Shown: positions 9,279 through 20,258, numbered from the stretch's first letter. The stretch is DNA of 27,984 nucleotides from Chara braunii (GCA_003427395.1 BFEA01000140.1:1595465-1623448), one strand, 5' to 3'. Notes: generated from the letters alone by a model not told the origin. Program-made: numbers and translations.

Positions 9279-9745
9279 CTGGGCTACCAGACCCGCACGG
9301 GCCCGGGGAAAGTAAAAAAAATAGTCAAAACTTCTTTTTTTTTTTTTCTAATCATGGGGCATTTTTGCGCTCTCCGAGAGGAACCCAAATCCGGTCTTTT
9401 TTTTTTTTTTGGTTCAAGTCGTTTTGGAGGGTTGGGGGGGGGGGGGGGAAGGGTCTTAAAGGGGCTTGAAAGGGGATGAAAGGCCTTTAAAGGGGGCGAT
9501 ATGATTTTTCTTACATTATTTTATTTTTATTTAAAATTCTGTGGAGATTTTGGAAGTGACCCTCAGCCAAAAGTTGTTTGGTTCTATATTCTGCACAACG
9601 TACTTTTTTTTCAAAAGTTTTGATTTTTTTATTTTTTTTTTGGGGATATGAGCCCTGGCCCCTCCCGGCCCAGTTGCCCGGCCGGGCGTCCCGGGCACGT
9701 CCCGTGCCAGCTTTGGGGACTCGGGCGGCACGGCCGGTAGCCCAG
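9279..9745. mobile_element. MITE-like element, type C copy 2, with TIR and 8-bp TSD
   Basis: A 467-bp element has termini CTGGGCTACC (9279-9288) and GGTAGCCCAG (9736-9745), a perfect 10-bp inverted pair that matches copy 1 with one G/A change. AAAAAACA occurs immediately outside on both sides (9271-9278, 9746-9753), an 8/8 duplication in a poly-A region. Inside are several T runs, a 15-16 base G run near 9435-9450, the shared core (9517-9602) and a GC-rich right end with CCCGGCCGGGCGTCCCGGG. It sits inside the type A foldback. No protein is encoded. Confidence 0.75.
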
Positions 9746-9753
9746 AAAAAACA

Positions 9754-10317
9754 TCAAAAACATCTAAAAAAAATATATATTATGAAAAAAAATATATTAA
9801 GCAAGATTTGCCTGAGCATTACATCCAAATTCCTTACCAAATTTTAAATAAAAATAAAATACAAAAAATAATACTAATAATAAAAATTAAAAAAAAAAAT
9901 AGCGAGTGCGCCAGCATGTTTTCGACACCGCCATTTTTGAAGATTTTTCATTTTCTTTTGGCATAGCTAAATCCTGAGAATTTACAGATGTGTACTTCAC
10001 ATAATGCAAAACCCACTAAAAAAGTTTCAAAAAATAATAAAATTGTTTAGAGAACTTTAGACCCTGAACTAAAGTGAAAACGCAATTTTTAATTCTTATT
10101 TGGCTAAGCCAAATGACTTGAAAATTTATGAGCATATACCTCATGTCGTAGAGAACTCACAAAAAACAATTCAGAAAAAAAACGTTATTTTTAGGCCCCG
10201 AAATCATTTTTGGCGGGGGCCGAACGCCGTCAAGTTCGGACCCCGTACGGGACCCCGAACGCTCGTACGTACGGAGGTCTGCCCGGGGACCTCCGTACGT
10301 ACGGGCTGGTGACCCTG
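9754..10317 (+). mobile_element. Foldback element arm, type A, complete tip
   Basis: The arm starts with a reverse copy of the core (about 9780-9870), then the GACACCGCC module near 9925, and ends CGGGCTGGTGACCCTG at 10317, the best-preserved type A tip. The subterminal hairpin is perfect: CGTACGTACGGAGGTC (10264-10279), an 8-nt loop, and GACCTCCGTACGTACG (10288-10303). Compared with 1-500 one inner module is deleted around 10080 and a few bases are duplicated near 10050. It is paired with 8449-8960. Confidence 0.75.
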
Positions 10318-10321
10318 TATA

Positions 10322-10424
10322 TATATACTTTTAATTTAATTTTTTATTTTGGAACTGATAAATAATTTTGATGCGACCCTAAGGCAAAAGTTGTTCAGAT
10401 TTGGTTTTTGCTTATTATAGTTTT

Positions 10425-10456
<32 letters not shown>

Positions 10457-10640
10457 TTTTCGGTTGGGGCCTTCTTTTGTCCTTGCACTGTCGGACCGCC
10501 CGAGAAAACAGGGAGACCCGGCCAGCTCAGCTAGTAGCCTATATATTTATTTATTTTTTATTTTTTATATTCACGGGCCCTTGCACGACCAGGCCGCCCA
10601 GGAAAACATAGTGACCCAGGCGGCCTGGCTGGTAGCCCAG
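10322..10640. mobile_element. Type C element, composite with two right ends
   Basis: A core copy (10325-10405), long T runs and a GC-rich right end finishing CTAGTAGCCTAT (10531-10542) are followed by about 100 bp that repeat a type C right end, finishing GGCTGGTAGCCCAG at 10640. No left terminus is visible. The core begins directly after the TA tract that follows the type A tip. This looks like two overlapping or truncated insertions. Confidence 0.55.
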
Positions 10641-10859
10641 GTGCACAAGTCATAATAAAAAAAAATACTACACTAAAAACAATACTCATATTCATGATTA
10701 AAACCATGTTTTTATTTTTTTCAAACTTTGCACCATCATATGTATTTAAGATAATTAATCTTTCGTTTTTACAGTATTATTAAAATATAAAATTATAAAC
10801 TATAATTTCAAGTCACTTTTATCAATAATAAAAATTCTTATAAATTTATGTTCATATTC

Positions 10860-10935
10860 AAGCTACGAGCCAAAACGCCCGTGCCACATTTTTTTCCCAG
10901 GCAACCTTGCCATGCAATGACAAAAAAAAAAAAAA
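10860..10935 (-). mobile_element. Decayed type C end fragment
   Basis: AGCTACGAGCC, CGCCCGTGCCACA, CCCAGGCAACCTTGCC and GCAATGAC, followed by an A run, resemble the reversed right end at 10575-10640. Divergence is high and no boundary or duplication can be set. Confidence 0.3.
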
Positions 10936-10939
10936 TCCA

Positions 10940-12290
10940 ATATGTGAAGTTAAAAGGAGACAGATAGACTGACTCGGATGAAATACACAACCTTGCAGAC
11001 TCACGACGCACACTGTATAAGAAACCAATATCGAAACTGCTCTCAAAGAATACAGCAGTAAGGAACCGTGAGCAAAATAATCATAGCAGAGATATGAACC
11101 CCCCCCTCACAGCGAAATAGGAGAGAAATCCCTGTATAGTGGAGTACCTGACAATCCTTAACTAGATTCGGCTGTAGCCAGGCACAGCCTCATCATGGGG
11201 ACTCGAGATGGTTGGAGAGGCTATAGTACTAAGTTATATACTTGTAAGCTACATTCCCCTTCCATGGATTTAGGCTCGTAAAACCGTCGCCATTAAGTGC
11301 TACGTCAGCGGGTGCTTTCCCGAAATACTACCACTGCGACAACATGTTTCATCATTCTTAACTTCCGTCTGGACAGATAAGCACATGTAAGTCAATGATC
11401 CTTGTTTTTTTATGTTCTTCCTAAATCCCCATAGGATAATAAACGTGGAAATGCCTTATGAATGTCTATCGGAGAAGTTTGATACTTTCCTCGTTTTTAA
11501 TTTTTTGTTTTTTTTTAACTGGCTCGTCCGAACCGTCAGCGAAGACCCCTTTAACCCCGTGATTATAGGCATAATATTTAACCGAAAAATCCTTGCACCA
11601 ATCATCAATACATGATCCTTATTCATGCTTCGAATACTGGTCCCACCTTACCCGCATCGTCGCCTCCAAAAGATGGAAAATTTCATCTATCTAAGCCGTC
11701 TATTTCGCACCTTCAAGTTATTTTCTTAGGGAAAACAACCCTCCTTTCTTGATCCCCTCAATCGGAACCATCAACCAAGATCCACGAGCAATCAAAATCA
11801 AAAATTTCAAAACACTTAAAACTTATGCCCCCCCCACTTTTTTTTACCAACTGCATAGCCTCGTTCTTTATTTCACCCAAGAGAGGACGTTCTTCCGCAC
11901 ATAGCCATCCACGCAATCATTGAACAACTTGGTTGGGTACTCCTGCACACGCAATTGCCTAATCATTGTTAACAGAAATAACCCGACAAGCTCGAGAGTT
12001 GACGTCATACCCTGGATGCAATGGAAGGTACTCGTAATCACGACCTTCTTCTACCTGATCATCGAGGAAAATAAAAAATTATGGAAAGTACGGTATGATA
12101 GTTCACTCTCACCCGATACTTGCCCATAGTTCTTAAGGTAACACTGACAAGTTACCTCATTACCGACAATTTTCACTTTCATACCCAGGAAGTCCCATGT
12201 TTCATGTCCCTCGTTCGTTCTTTTCAGCGTGACTTGTGCATATAGGCATTCTCAAATTTCCTCATAACTTCATCTCACCGCTTAACTCCA
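10940..12290. other. Gene-free stretch, nothing recognised
   Basis: This is unique sequence with moderate AT content and few homopolymers. The open frames are all short, without features that suggest protein. A single TTGACGTCAT lies near 12000. Confidence 0.5.
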
Positions 12291-12477
12291 TTCAACATAA
12301 AAATTTCCCAAAATTAAATAATCATTCTATAGTAAAATTACATTCCAAATTTCAAATTTTCATTCCATCTTAAAAAATGTCATTCCAATTTAAAAATTTC
12401 CCGTCTTACTTGAAAACTTTCCTTCCAAGAATGGGGTATCCCTTCTTATTTGAACTGCATGCTAGAGATGGAATAAA

Positions 12478-12717
12478 AGTCTGGATAAATTTATGAAATA
12501 TTTTAATTGGACTGTCATTCTAAGTAAGGATTTTCAGTCATAAATAGGTTAATCCAATCTAAATTAGAAGATATTTGTTGTAGTAGAATGAAAATTTAAT
12601 TAAAACATTTCATAAACTCGTCCAGACTCATAAATAGGTTAATCCAATCTAAATTAGAAGATATTTGTTGTAGTAGAATGAAAATTTAATTAAAACATTT
12701 CATAAACTCGTCCAAAC
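12478..12717. repeat. 90-bp tandem duplication with inverted flank
   Basis: A 90-bp unit (12538-12627) is repeated at once (12628-12717) with a single visible difference near the end (CCAGAC against CCAAAC), so the duplication is recent. The sequence at about 12478-12525 is an imperfect reverse complement of the unit's 3' part (GTCTGGATAAATTTATGAAA against TTTCATAAACTCGTCCAGAC), so the whole could fold. CATTCCATCTT occurs on both sides (about 12363 and 12721). It may be a decayed foldback element. Confidence 0.8.
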
Positions 12718-12719
12718 TT

Positions 12720-15105
12720 TCATTCCATCTTGAACAAATAGATGTAGTTGGAAGGGAAAGTTCATACTTAGACAGGAACTTATCAAATAAAACTATAAAT
12801 ATGACGGATTCTTTTTTTATGGAATGTTTTTTCAACTTCAATTTCTCGTGGGAATTGTTCTTCGTTGGGCAGCAAATGAAGATGGATACGTCATCAATGA
12901 ACCTCCCCTTACCAAGCTTTTATCAGCCCCCAGGCTAACAAGGAACCGAAACTCATTCAATGTGCATGCCTACCCGTTGTTTGACCAGTCAATCCGAAGC
13001 AACAACGTATGCGTTACTCAACTTAAAATCAACTATGTTTCTGATTGTTTGAAATTTTACCTCAATTCACCACTCATTCCCCGTTTTCCTTGCGAAGTTT
13101 GTCCCCTTTCCCCACCTTCGAACATTCACAATCGAGCGACATTTTCGCTCATACCAGTCAAAATCATTCAACAGCGATCGAGATAGCTCTATGAGAGAGT
13201 TGGTTGAACATTTTATTAATGTCGAAAGCAACTCCTGTCAGTTCCCTTTTCCCTTTCGAACGAACTCATGCATTCACCTCACTTACGTTTTCTTTCATTT
13301 GAGTTGTCAAGTTCAAATTAAACATTAAATACATAGGATTTAGAAACAGCAAACGATTAAGAGTTCTTCCTACCCTCATGCCCGCTGTTTTTTATGGCTC
13401 TGAAAATGAAGGACTAATTGGTCGGAACTGACATTTGTCCTTATATTAATGTACGCACACCCACACTTCCCATTTCGATTCCATTTCCTTAAGACCTCCA
13501 ACCCTCGCTCTTTAAAGGTAACTTCACATTTTTTAAGGATCTTGACCTCAAATTTCCATATGACAGAGAAACTCTTACTTCCCCAAAACGTATCGTGCAT
13601 TCCCTTACCGTACACTTGTGAGCACATCACCTCAATTTCGGTTATGTTTCTTTCCACTGTTGATCGCAATAGACCATCACACATCTCCTTGCATTTTTTA
13701 ACTTCATAAGCCAACCTTCGATTATAACAATCCCGCCTATTCCACACCTGGAGACCTCATCCAATTTAACCAACAAGTTCAAGTTCAATCTTACAAAATC
13801 ATCATTAACCTCGCGCATTATCTTACTTCCCCCCGTGCTCCCTCCGATCGGAACAATATTTCAGGTGTTATTAACGAAACTGTGCACTGAATCCAAGTAA
13901 CTGATTCTGCAAATCACGTTGTCGGGTGTGTCGGTCTCACACTCGGACATGAAGTATTTGAGTGTTGAACCTCACAATCCTATCATGCAGGGGTTTTAAT
14001 CGTTTCAGCAAAATATCACCCCAACCGTGCGCGTCAGCTATGCCTCTCGTGACTCTCTGCGACAAGACAAAGATCCGACGAGGTTCAACTTACCTCTACC
14101 TAAGCAGTTGTCACCATCCTTGGGTAGGCGTATCCCTATTGAGCTGTTGACCCACGTACGAAGGCTTTTATCTGCAATTGCAGAGGTAGGCTGACCGAGG
14201 AGATTGTTTCGATCACCGTAGCGTAGGTATATGCACGGTAAAACACCTTAAGACTGACCCGTTTATGCGTTCCGTATCGGGGCACTGATCCCCGAACCAA
14301 CTTAGAGTTCAGGTCGATTTTCTGGACAGTCTTCAGCGTTAAAAATTGTCCCAGTACAATCGTTCTAGTCATAAATGAATTTCCTTGAAGTAAATTTTAG
14401 ACCATCGATTTGGCTATTCAGTTAACATTTCTGTTACTTGGAGTCCCGATCAATGTAGACTCCGTATGAAAAGTGATTCGTTATAGTATTTCGATGAAAG
14501 TATAGTTATATCTAACAGGGGTACGATGAATGGTAGATGTCACTTCTCACAACTGCGACACAACCAATCCGCATTCCGAATCCCCAGTCGACACCCCACT
14601 TTGAGTTGATCATTCCATACTAATTAGACCCACAGTTGCACCAATGCAAGAATTACATACGCACACATGAATGCAATGACAAAATGCACTACAAGCGTCA
14701 GCTTTGATCCGTTCATAACTTGTCCCTCACTACCCAAAGCCTTGAACAACATACCTTCCTACACCGGACCCCTTTCATCCAGCCCTTCACTAGATTCAAA
14801 TTCATTTGAGAGTGATCAAGATCATTCACGCTTAGACACATGAGACGTTTCATTCGTCCTTTTTGGCTTTGTCTTTATGTGCGGGTCTAAAGCCATGTGG
14901 AAGCTAAGTCGGAATTCCTACCGACCTGTTATCCAACGATAACAAAATTACAGTTTCGTACGACTTCTTCTGTATTTTTTTTCTCCATGAATTGCGAAGA
15001 TCTGTAAGCACAACACAGTCCAATACAGTTTTAACATCCTCTTTTCTCTATTGTCATCTAAAAGGTTTTTTGTAGCACGATGCGACTCAGAGGATTGCAA
15101 CCGCA
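12720..15105. other. Gene-free stretch, no gene supported
   Basis: Two frames of about 120 codons occur: 12824-13186 on the plus strand and 13376-13747 on the minus strand, the latter without an ATG at its start. Neither has recognisable motifs or clear splice partners, and the overlapping opposite frame at 13449-13709 is also open. No shared repeat was seen. Confidence 0.45.
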
Positions 15106-15222
15106 GTTCCTTGTAAATGCTATAAGTAATTTATGTCCTACTTCCAACCGTAGGTCCTTGCAAACGTTAGAAGTAATTTATGTCATACTTCCAACTCTAC
15201 CTAATTGCAAAAGGTTGTCACC
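15106..15222. repeat. 47-bp tandem repeat, two units and a partial third
   Basis: Units begin near 15106, 15153 and 15200. The first two share TCCTTG(T/C)AAA(T/C)G, AGAAGTAATTTATGTC and TACTTCCAAC; the third keeps CTAATTGCAAAAGG. An open frame from ATG 15080 crosses it (105 codons) but shows no recognisable protein features. Confidence 0.7.
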
Positions 15223-15699
15223 TCACGGTTCGTGCAACGTCGAGTATAACATACAATGGTTCACTCCCCCCTCATCTAGTTCAATAATCTTGAATAATGG
15301 TTTGTTAACCTTTTTAACCTCTCTGCCGTCCAACCTAGTTTTCTTCCTCTTGACTTTCCTTGCACGGTCCTTTCCTTTCTTATTCTCTTATAATTGATTC
15401 ATTCTTTCATAGATGCTTCTTCCTTTAGACATGGTCAAGCAAACATTATCAATCTCATATAGAACAAAATCATAAGATAAATATCTGTTAAGAGGTTCCA
15501 AGATATTAGGACATGTCACATAGGGCTACATTCCCACCATCCCCACCTTAATAGAATCAGATAGTCACAGTGACTGTCATCCATTGGTTAGCCCTTTGCG
15601 GGGACATACCTTTCCCAGTTTTCAAAGAAGTTTTACTGAAAGTAGGATAAATCTTTCGGAATCGATTTTCTTTACCACTGCCCACGTCGGTCAGTGCTA

Positions 15700-16320
15700 G
15701 GGCATACCTCACGGAGCCTCGTGCCTCCTATCACCGACTTTTATTTGTAAACGACTGGCTGATAATAAGGCAGACATCACGAGGCCTCGCTTCTCTTACT
15801 ACCACCTCCCTTACTTAAAGCAAATAGGTAATAGGGAAAACCTTACGAGGTCTGACTCCTTCTATCTCCTTTGCAATTGCTACTTAAGGACGCCACCTCC
15901 TCACTTGAACTATTTCATGTTTGATGCAGGGGTATATCTATGTCCTAGATCATCCGAAAATATTTGAGTTAATAGGGTAGGAGATACATAACCCACACTT
16001 CATGACTTAGGTCACTCATAGCAAGGTCGTTTATACGAGAACTTCCCCTGCATTGTGCATCTCAAAAAATTTGTCGACTGACCTTTGACTCGTGTTAATT
16101 TAACTTAGGATGAGGCAAATATTAATCGAGTGTCCGATAAAGAAATAGTAAGTTGAAGTTTTATCATCCATAACACTATTGTCAATCTCAAAGAATCTGG
16201 ACAACCATAGTCATACATAATCCAATAATTTTTACGGTCCCGAATTGCTTTCACCGTGATCCCAACTATATCAATGTCATTTGGATCCATCAAGCAGGGT
16301 AGGACTTTACGGAGTCCACT
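15700..16320. repeat. Degenerate CACGAGGCCTCG repeat, about 66-71 bp period
   Basis: Related blocks occur near 15705 (TCACGGAGCCTCGTGCCTCC), 15776 (TCACGAGGCCTCGCTTCTC), 15842 (TTACGAGGTCTGACTCCTTC) and again near 16305 (TTTACGGAGTCCACTTCCC). Several blocks are themselves partly palindromic (CGAGGCCTCG). The first three are evenly spaced and the fourth is distant. Confidence 0.5.
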
Positions 16321-16740
16321 TCCCTGTCGCCATATCCACTCAAATAAACATGCACGTAGTGAGACAACTCATACAGGAGTTTCTCGTTCTCACCATCTTA
16401 TTTCAAAAATAATTAGGCACACTTAATTCATATCAGAATTACCTTTCTTAGAACTAAACCATCCATATAGAGATTCATTTTTCACTTCTGGACTCAAGTC
16501 CTAAGTACACGCAATCCCTTTTCTTGAAATTAAATCTTACATGCACCCCTTTCTGCTTGAGATTAAATCTTACTTATGAAAAAAATAAAAGTATTTTTTA
16601 TTGATACATGCCTAGATAAAATGTAAAGATCATAGTTTTTAAGGGTATACAGGTAAGATTAGATTGCATATACCTTTCAGTTCTCTGCCTCCGTAGTTCC
16701 TTCTGAACTCCAACAAAGTTCCCACAATCACCCTGTATTC
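15900..16740. other. Gene-free stretch, only one outlying repeat block
   Basis: No convincing coding frame, RNA gene or mobile-element end was seen, apart from the single diverged CACGAGG-type block near 16305. Confidence 0.45.
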
Positions 16741-16744
16741 GTAT

Positions 16745-17480
16745 GTTTTTGGCAAGATTTTGTTAAACCACCACTATCTCCACCAGTGTTGGAAAAAATG
16801 AGAAAAATGATTGTTTTTCCACTTTTTTCAAACTTTTTGGGGGTCCACGGAGACTCAGTAGTACGGCCTTGTAGACCCCTTCGAAAGAAAAAAGAAAAAC
16901 AAAAGACCAAGTCCATAAAGATCGTGCACGAAGTTGTGCTCACATCAATATTCATTAGAAAGTATCTAACTATGATGGTAGTCGGTTTCAGGTTATCGTT
17001 GCTGCTGTTTTTGTTTTGTTTCTCTTTTTCGTTTCATGCCCTGACGCAGTCCACAGGCTGCTGACACTTTGTGAAGGAGGGCATGCCCACACTACAACTT
17101 TGCAGAATGTACGAATCCGTGTTCCCGCCCTGAGTTTGGTTTCAATTTTATTTTTAATTTTTTATCGTGGACCTGACACCGCTATCATAAAACCCTCATA
17201 GAGAACATACTGGCAAAACAACTTTGGGGCAGGTATCTACCTTGTATAATATCTATAACGTCCAGAGGGGTGTTTGTTTCTTCTTTTTTTTTGTGGTTGT
17301 AAAAACGTCATTTTTTTAAAGTCTGGCCGTTTTTGTTTTTTTTTTTTTACCAGAAAAGTACTTAAAAAGTAACACAACCGACCCGAGGCTCTGTAAAACT
17401 CGGTACACAGTGAAACTCGAGGTCGTCAAAAACAAGCTCGAGGGTAATAGTGGTTTAAGGGTTGTCTAAGCGAACCAATA
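16745..17480. mobile_element. Composite dispersed repeat (D-E), copy I
   Basis: The left part carries TTAAACCACCA and CCAGTGTTGGAAAAA, shared with 22640-22680. The middle part carries GCTGACACTTTGTGAAGGAG and GAGGGCATGCCCACACTA. Then come a T-rich stretch and a right part with CTCGAGG, CAAAAACAAGCTCGAGGG and AGTGGTTTAAG near 17450. The same three blocks in the same order make up copy II at 22605-23430, and the last two occur in copy III. No terminal inverted repeats or coding frame were identified. The type is unknown. Confidence 0.55.
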
Positions 17481-17782
17481 CGAAGGGTAAAATAAGGTAA
17501 TCACGGGATAAACATGTAAAAGGACTAAAGAAAAAAAGAAAAGAAGGGGGGGAAATATGAAGGTAGGAATCTTTATGAGGGAATGTTAACCCCACTCTTC
17601 TCTCCCCGCTAGCCTCTGATGACAATAATAATGATAATGATAGAATTCATAAAATAAATAAGTGACAATCAATAATAACTGTAAAAATAAAATAATAATA
17701 ATAATAAAATAATAATAACCGTAATAGAGGGTATTAATAACAATTGTAAAATAAATAAAAAACGATAAGTTGCTATTGTATA

Positions 17783-17870
17783 AGACCGGCTGCATTGGCT
17801 AAGTGGACTAGCTCAATTGGTCAATCACATGAGCGACATTTCATAACTATTACGACCCTCTTCATTTAAC
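17783..17870 (+). mobile_element. tRNA-derived SINE-like fragment
   Basis: TTGGCTAAGTGG and TAGCTCAATTGG (17809-17820) resemble a tRNA D-arm and Pol III A box, following an AAT-rich tract. No good B box (GGTTCGANTCC) follows at the usual distance, so this is a fragment or a coincidence. Confidence 0.3.
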
Positions 17871-18197
17871 TAAGAGGGAAGGGGCGTGAGAATATACCAC
17901 AAAGTCTGACTCATCGGATCAAGATCACGAACCTTTATTGTTTTCCCCTTTTCCTCACCTTTAAGCATGACCAGACTTAAATGCACCTAACTGACTACTT
18001 GATCCGATTCATGCCGTCTGTTTCAGTGTATCATTTGCATTGCTTTCAACATCACAGTCGAGTTGTTTCTTCCAACCAGCCCTCTTCGTTTTTCCCTCTT
18101 TCAACTCTACTTTGTTTGCACCACCCAATGATGAACAAGGGGAAATATTAGTTCAGTAATAATAAAATAATAACAATCATAATTATGAGTTATAATA

Positions 18198-18265
18198 AAT
18201 GTATACAAACTATCTTTCCGGTGCGGTACAGTAAAAACCGGGGTGTGTTGTATTCGGGGGTCGTT
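18198..18265 (+). repeat. Dispersed repeat F, copy 1
   Basis: GTATACAAACTATCTTTCCG, GTGCGGTACAGTAAAA and GGGGTGTGTTGTATTCGGGG follow an AAT/ATA-rich tract. Copy 3 near 19845 keeps the same order (ACTATCTTTCTAG, GATACAGTCAAA, GGGGTGCGTTGTAATCGGGG), and a weaker copy 2 is near 18613. Each copy is followed by CT-rich DNA. Confidence 0.65.
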
Positions 18266-18283
18266 GGCACTGCTGAAGTGAAT

Positions 18284-18285
<2 letters not shown>

Positions 18286-18344
<59 letters not shown>

Positions 18345-18367
18345 CGCTCGCTCTCTCTCTCTCTCTC
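18286..18367. repeat. (CT)n microsatellite
   Basis: A run of CT of about 80 bp is broken only by two or three CTCG units near 18341-18351. A (GT)n tract follows at about 18383-18400. Confidence 0.97.
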
Positions 18368-18612
18368 TTTTCTTTATAACTTTGTGTGTGTGTGTGTGTA
18401 TGTCTGCATGGAATAAGTCCGTTGTTGCTGGACAACGAATCGAGTAAGGCTTCTCTTTATCTTCTTCTAAGTGAACTGGGTTGTAATAACGACTGAATTC
18501 AAATAGAGAATAATAATATTAATGGTAATAATAACAAATAATATCCCATAATAAAATATAATAATAAAAATAATATATAAAAAAAAGAAGAAATGCATGT
18601 AACTTTCCCTCT

Positions 18613-18660
18613 GAATGTATACAAGTTATCTCATTGGTGCAGTACAAACGCTGCCGACGA
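18613..18660 (+). repeat. Dispersed repeat F, copy 2, diverged
   Basis: GAATGTATACAAGTTATCTC and GGTGCAGTACAAACG correspond to the first half of F copy 1. The second half is not recognisable. It is followed by CT-rich sequence, a (TTC)n tract near 18720 and a T run at about 18751-18780. Confidence 0.45.
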
Positions 18661-18799
18661 CAGGAGGTCAGCAATCCAGGTAATCGTTCTCTCTCCCTCT
18701 CTCATCATTTTATTGGCATCTTCTTCTTCTTCTTCTTTTGTTTCTTTCTTTCTTTTTTTTTTTTTTTTTTTTTTTTTTTTCTTCTTCAGCGCTCACTAT

Positions 18800-19300
18800 C
18801 TCACCTGCTTTTTGGTCGCTCACTTCACTCCCTATGATCGAGAAATCACCACACCACTCGGACAGAGACGAGCACGAAGGAACCACTGACCACTTTGGCT
18901 CACAACTGGATGCAACCATCTGCCAACATATCAAAGGTGAACTGCACTGCCTCATTTCTGCCACGAGAAACACGAGGCAAGAGACAAACGGTTGCACCAT
19001 GCATCTTACATGCTCTGACCGACCGAAACCCTTCCACATGTGTATGCGGCGCAAAAGACACCTCCCACCCCCCCTAGATCCAAATGCGCCTGTTGTTGCT
19101 GACAACACCAACAAAACTCGACGCATGTGAAACCAAGAGACAGAGATGACAGTTTCTATAACCCACAACCAAAATGTGGAGGAACAACAAAGCAACGCAA
19201 TCCGTCACGGTATGCAACATACCAAAACTAGACCATGGGGGACACGATAGGCACAAGCGCTCATTCCAACAAGTCGAGCAGATGACGAGCCCAACCTCAT
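18800..19300. other. Low-AT segment, open on both strands, no gene recognised
   Basis: The plus strand stays open to 19130 and the minus strand from 19195, both running into the T run at 18751-18780. Neither product has a recognisable motif, and the two frames overlap almost completely, so at most one could be real. The plus-strand frame looks more balanced (for example IEKSPHHSDRDEHEGTTDH) but has no clear start or splice support. Confidence 0.2.
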
Positions 19301-19369
19301 AACGCCATCAACCAAAACTTCACACATCTCCCTAGTCTCCACCTTTGCCCTCCTCTATTCTCTTACTCT

Positions 19370-19755
19370 TATAGTGGTACGTAGCGTCTTTATTGTCTCA
19401 TATGTATCCTGCTCATTTTTACCCCCTTCTAGCGTATCAGCGCTCATCCTTCTGCTAGCGTTGTTCTTTACCTTGCTGCTTGCACTCATTTCTTCGTGTC
19501 GCCCTCTGAGCTGTTTGCCAATTTTTTTATTTATGGCTTGCGCTTCCATCACCCGCACGGTCACCTTTCCTCTTTCTTTACTATGCTCTCATTCTCCTCT
19601 CCATTGCTCCGCGCTTCTCTCCCTGCACAACCCACCTTTATTCTCGTGCGTGCCTCTGTCTCCCTCTTGTTTCTCTATCTCCCCCCGCGTGATTCTTTTT
19701 TTCCCTCGGCACAATTTTATTTTCCTCCTTTGTGCTATTCTTCTTTTCCTTGTAG
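19370..19755. repeat. CT-rich dispersed repeat, copy a
   Basis: This is pyrimidine-rich sequence on the plus strand. The segment 19592-19655 aligns with 20181-20244 (TTCTCCTC.CC, CGCGCTTCTC, CC.G..CAA.CCACCTTT), an offset of about 589 bp. CTTGCACTCATTTCTTCGTG near 19480 resembles the reverse complement of purine-rich sequence near 26745-26770, so the family occurs on both strands. Open frames here reflect composition. Confidence 0.6.
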
Positions 19756-19844
19756 CTAAGATAAAGTCGCAATAATAATAGTAATAAGAATAACGATAAT
19801 AAATAGTAACAATAGTAAATAATATAATAATAAAGTCGTGATAA

Positions 19845-19912
19845 TGAACGTATAGAAACTATCTTTCTAGTCCGATACAGTCAAACGGGGGGTGCGTTGT
19901 AATCGGGGTCGA
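19845..19912 (+). repeat. Dispersed repeat F, copy 3
   Basis: This copy has the same order of blocks as the one at 18198-18265, preceded by an AAT-rich tract (19765-19840) and followed by CT-rich sequence. It supports an array of [AAT-rich, F, CT-rich] units. Confidence 0.6.
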
Positions 19913-19929
19913 TAGTCTATGGGGACAAG

Positions 19930-20258
19930 ACAAGGTTCTTTCTTTTCCCTCTTTATCTTTTTTTTTTCCCCTTACCTCTCCTTATTCTTCTTCCTCCTTG
20001 TTGTCATCGTAGTTGCCTGATCGTGGTTCGAATCGTGTCCACGTCACCTCCGCCTCCTTCTTTTTGTGTGCTTGTTGTCCCTCGTCTACCTCCCGCTATC
20101 ATTCTTTATCTCCCTTTTTTTCGCTCTCACTCCTCCTTTTCTCTACGAGGTTACCTTTGTTTTTCCTAATGATGTTCCCCTTCTCCTCCCCGTTGATTCG
20201 CGCTTCTCCTCCTGTGCAATCCACCTTTGCTTCTGTGTGCACTTCCGTATCAACATAG
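19930..20258. repeat. CT-rich dispersed repeat, copy b
   Basis: This is the second CT-rich copy, matching copy a best over 20181-20244. CGTGGTTCGAATCGTG near 20025 resembles a Pol III B box, but no A box is seen at the right distance. Confidence 0.55.

Noticed and set aside
1241-10317. A single 9-kb transposon bounded by the type A ends at 1241 and 10317
   Set aside because: The ends are oriented correctly, but closer inverted partners exist for both (620-1221 and 8449-8960), no transposase lies between, and no matching flanking duplication is visible.
12824-13186. Plus-strand frame of 120 codons with an ATG
   Set aside because: The product shows no domain or repeat and no neighbouring exon was found. 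The length is near what chance can give in this much sequence.
13376-13747. Minus-strand frame of 123 codons with charged residues
   Set aside because: No ATG at its start, no recognised motif, no clear splice sites, and the opposite strand is open over most of it. A distant-homology search would be needed to revive it.
20016-20040. GTGGTTCGAATCGTG as part of a tRNA gene
   Set aside because: A B-box-like word only. No A box at the right distance and no paired arms.
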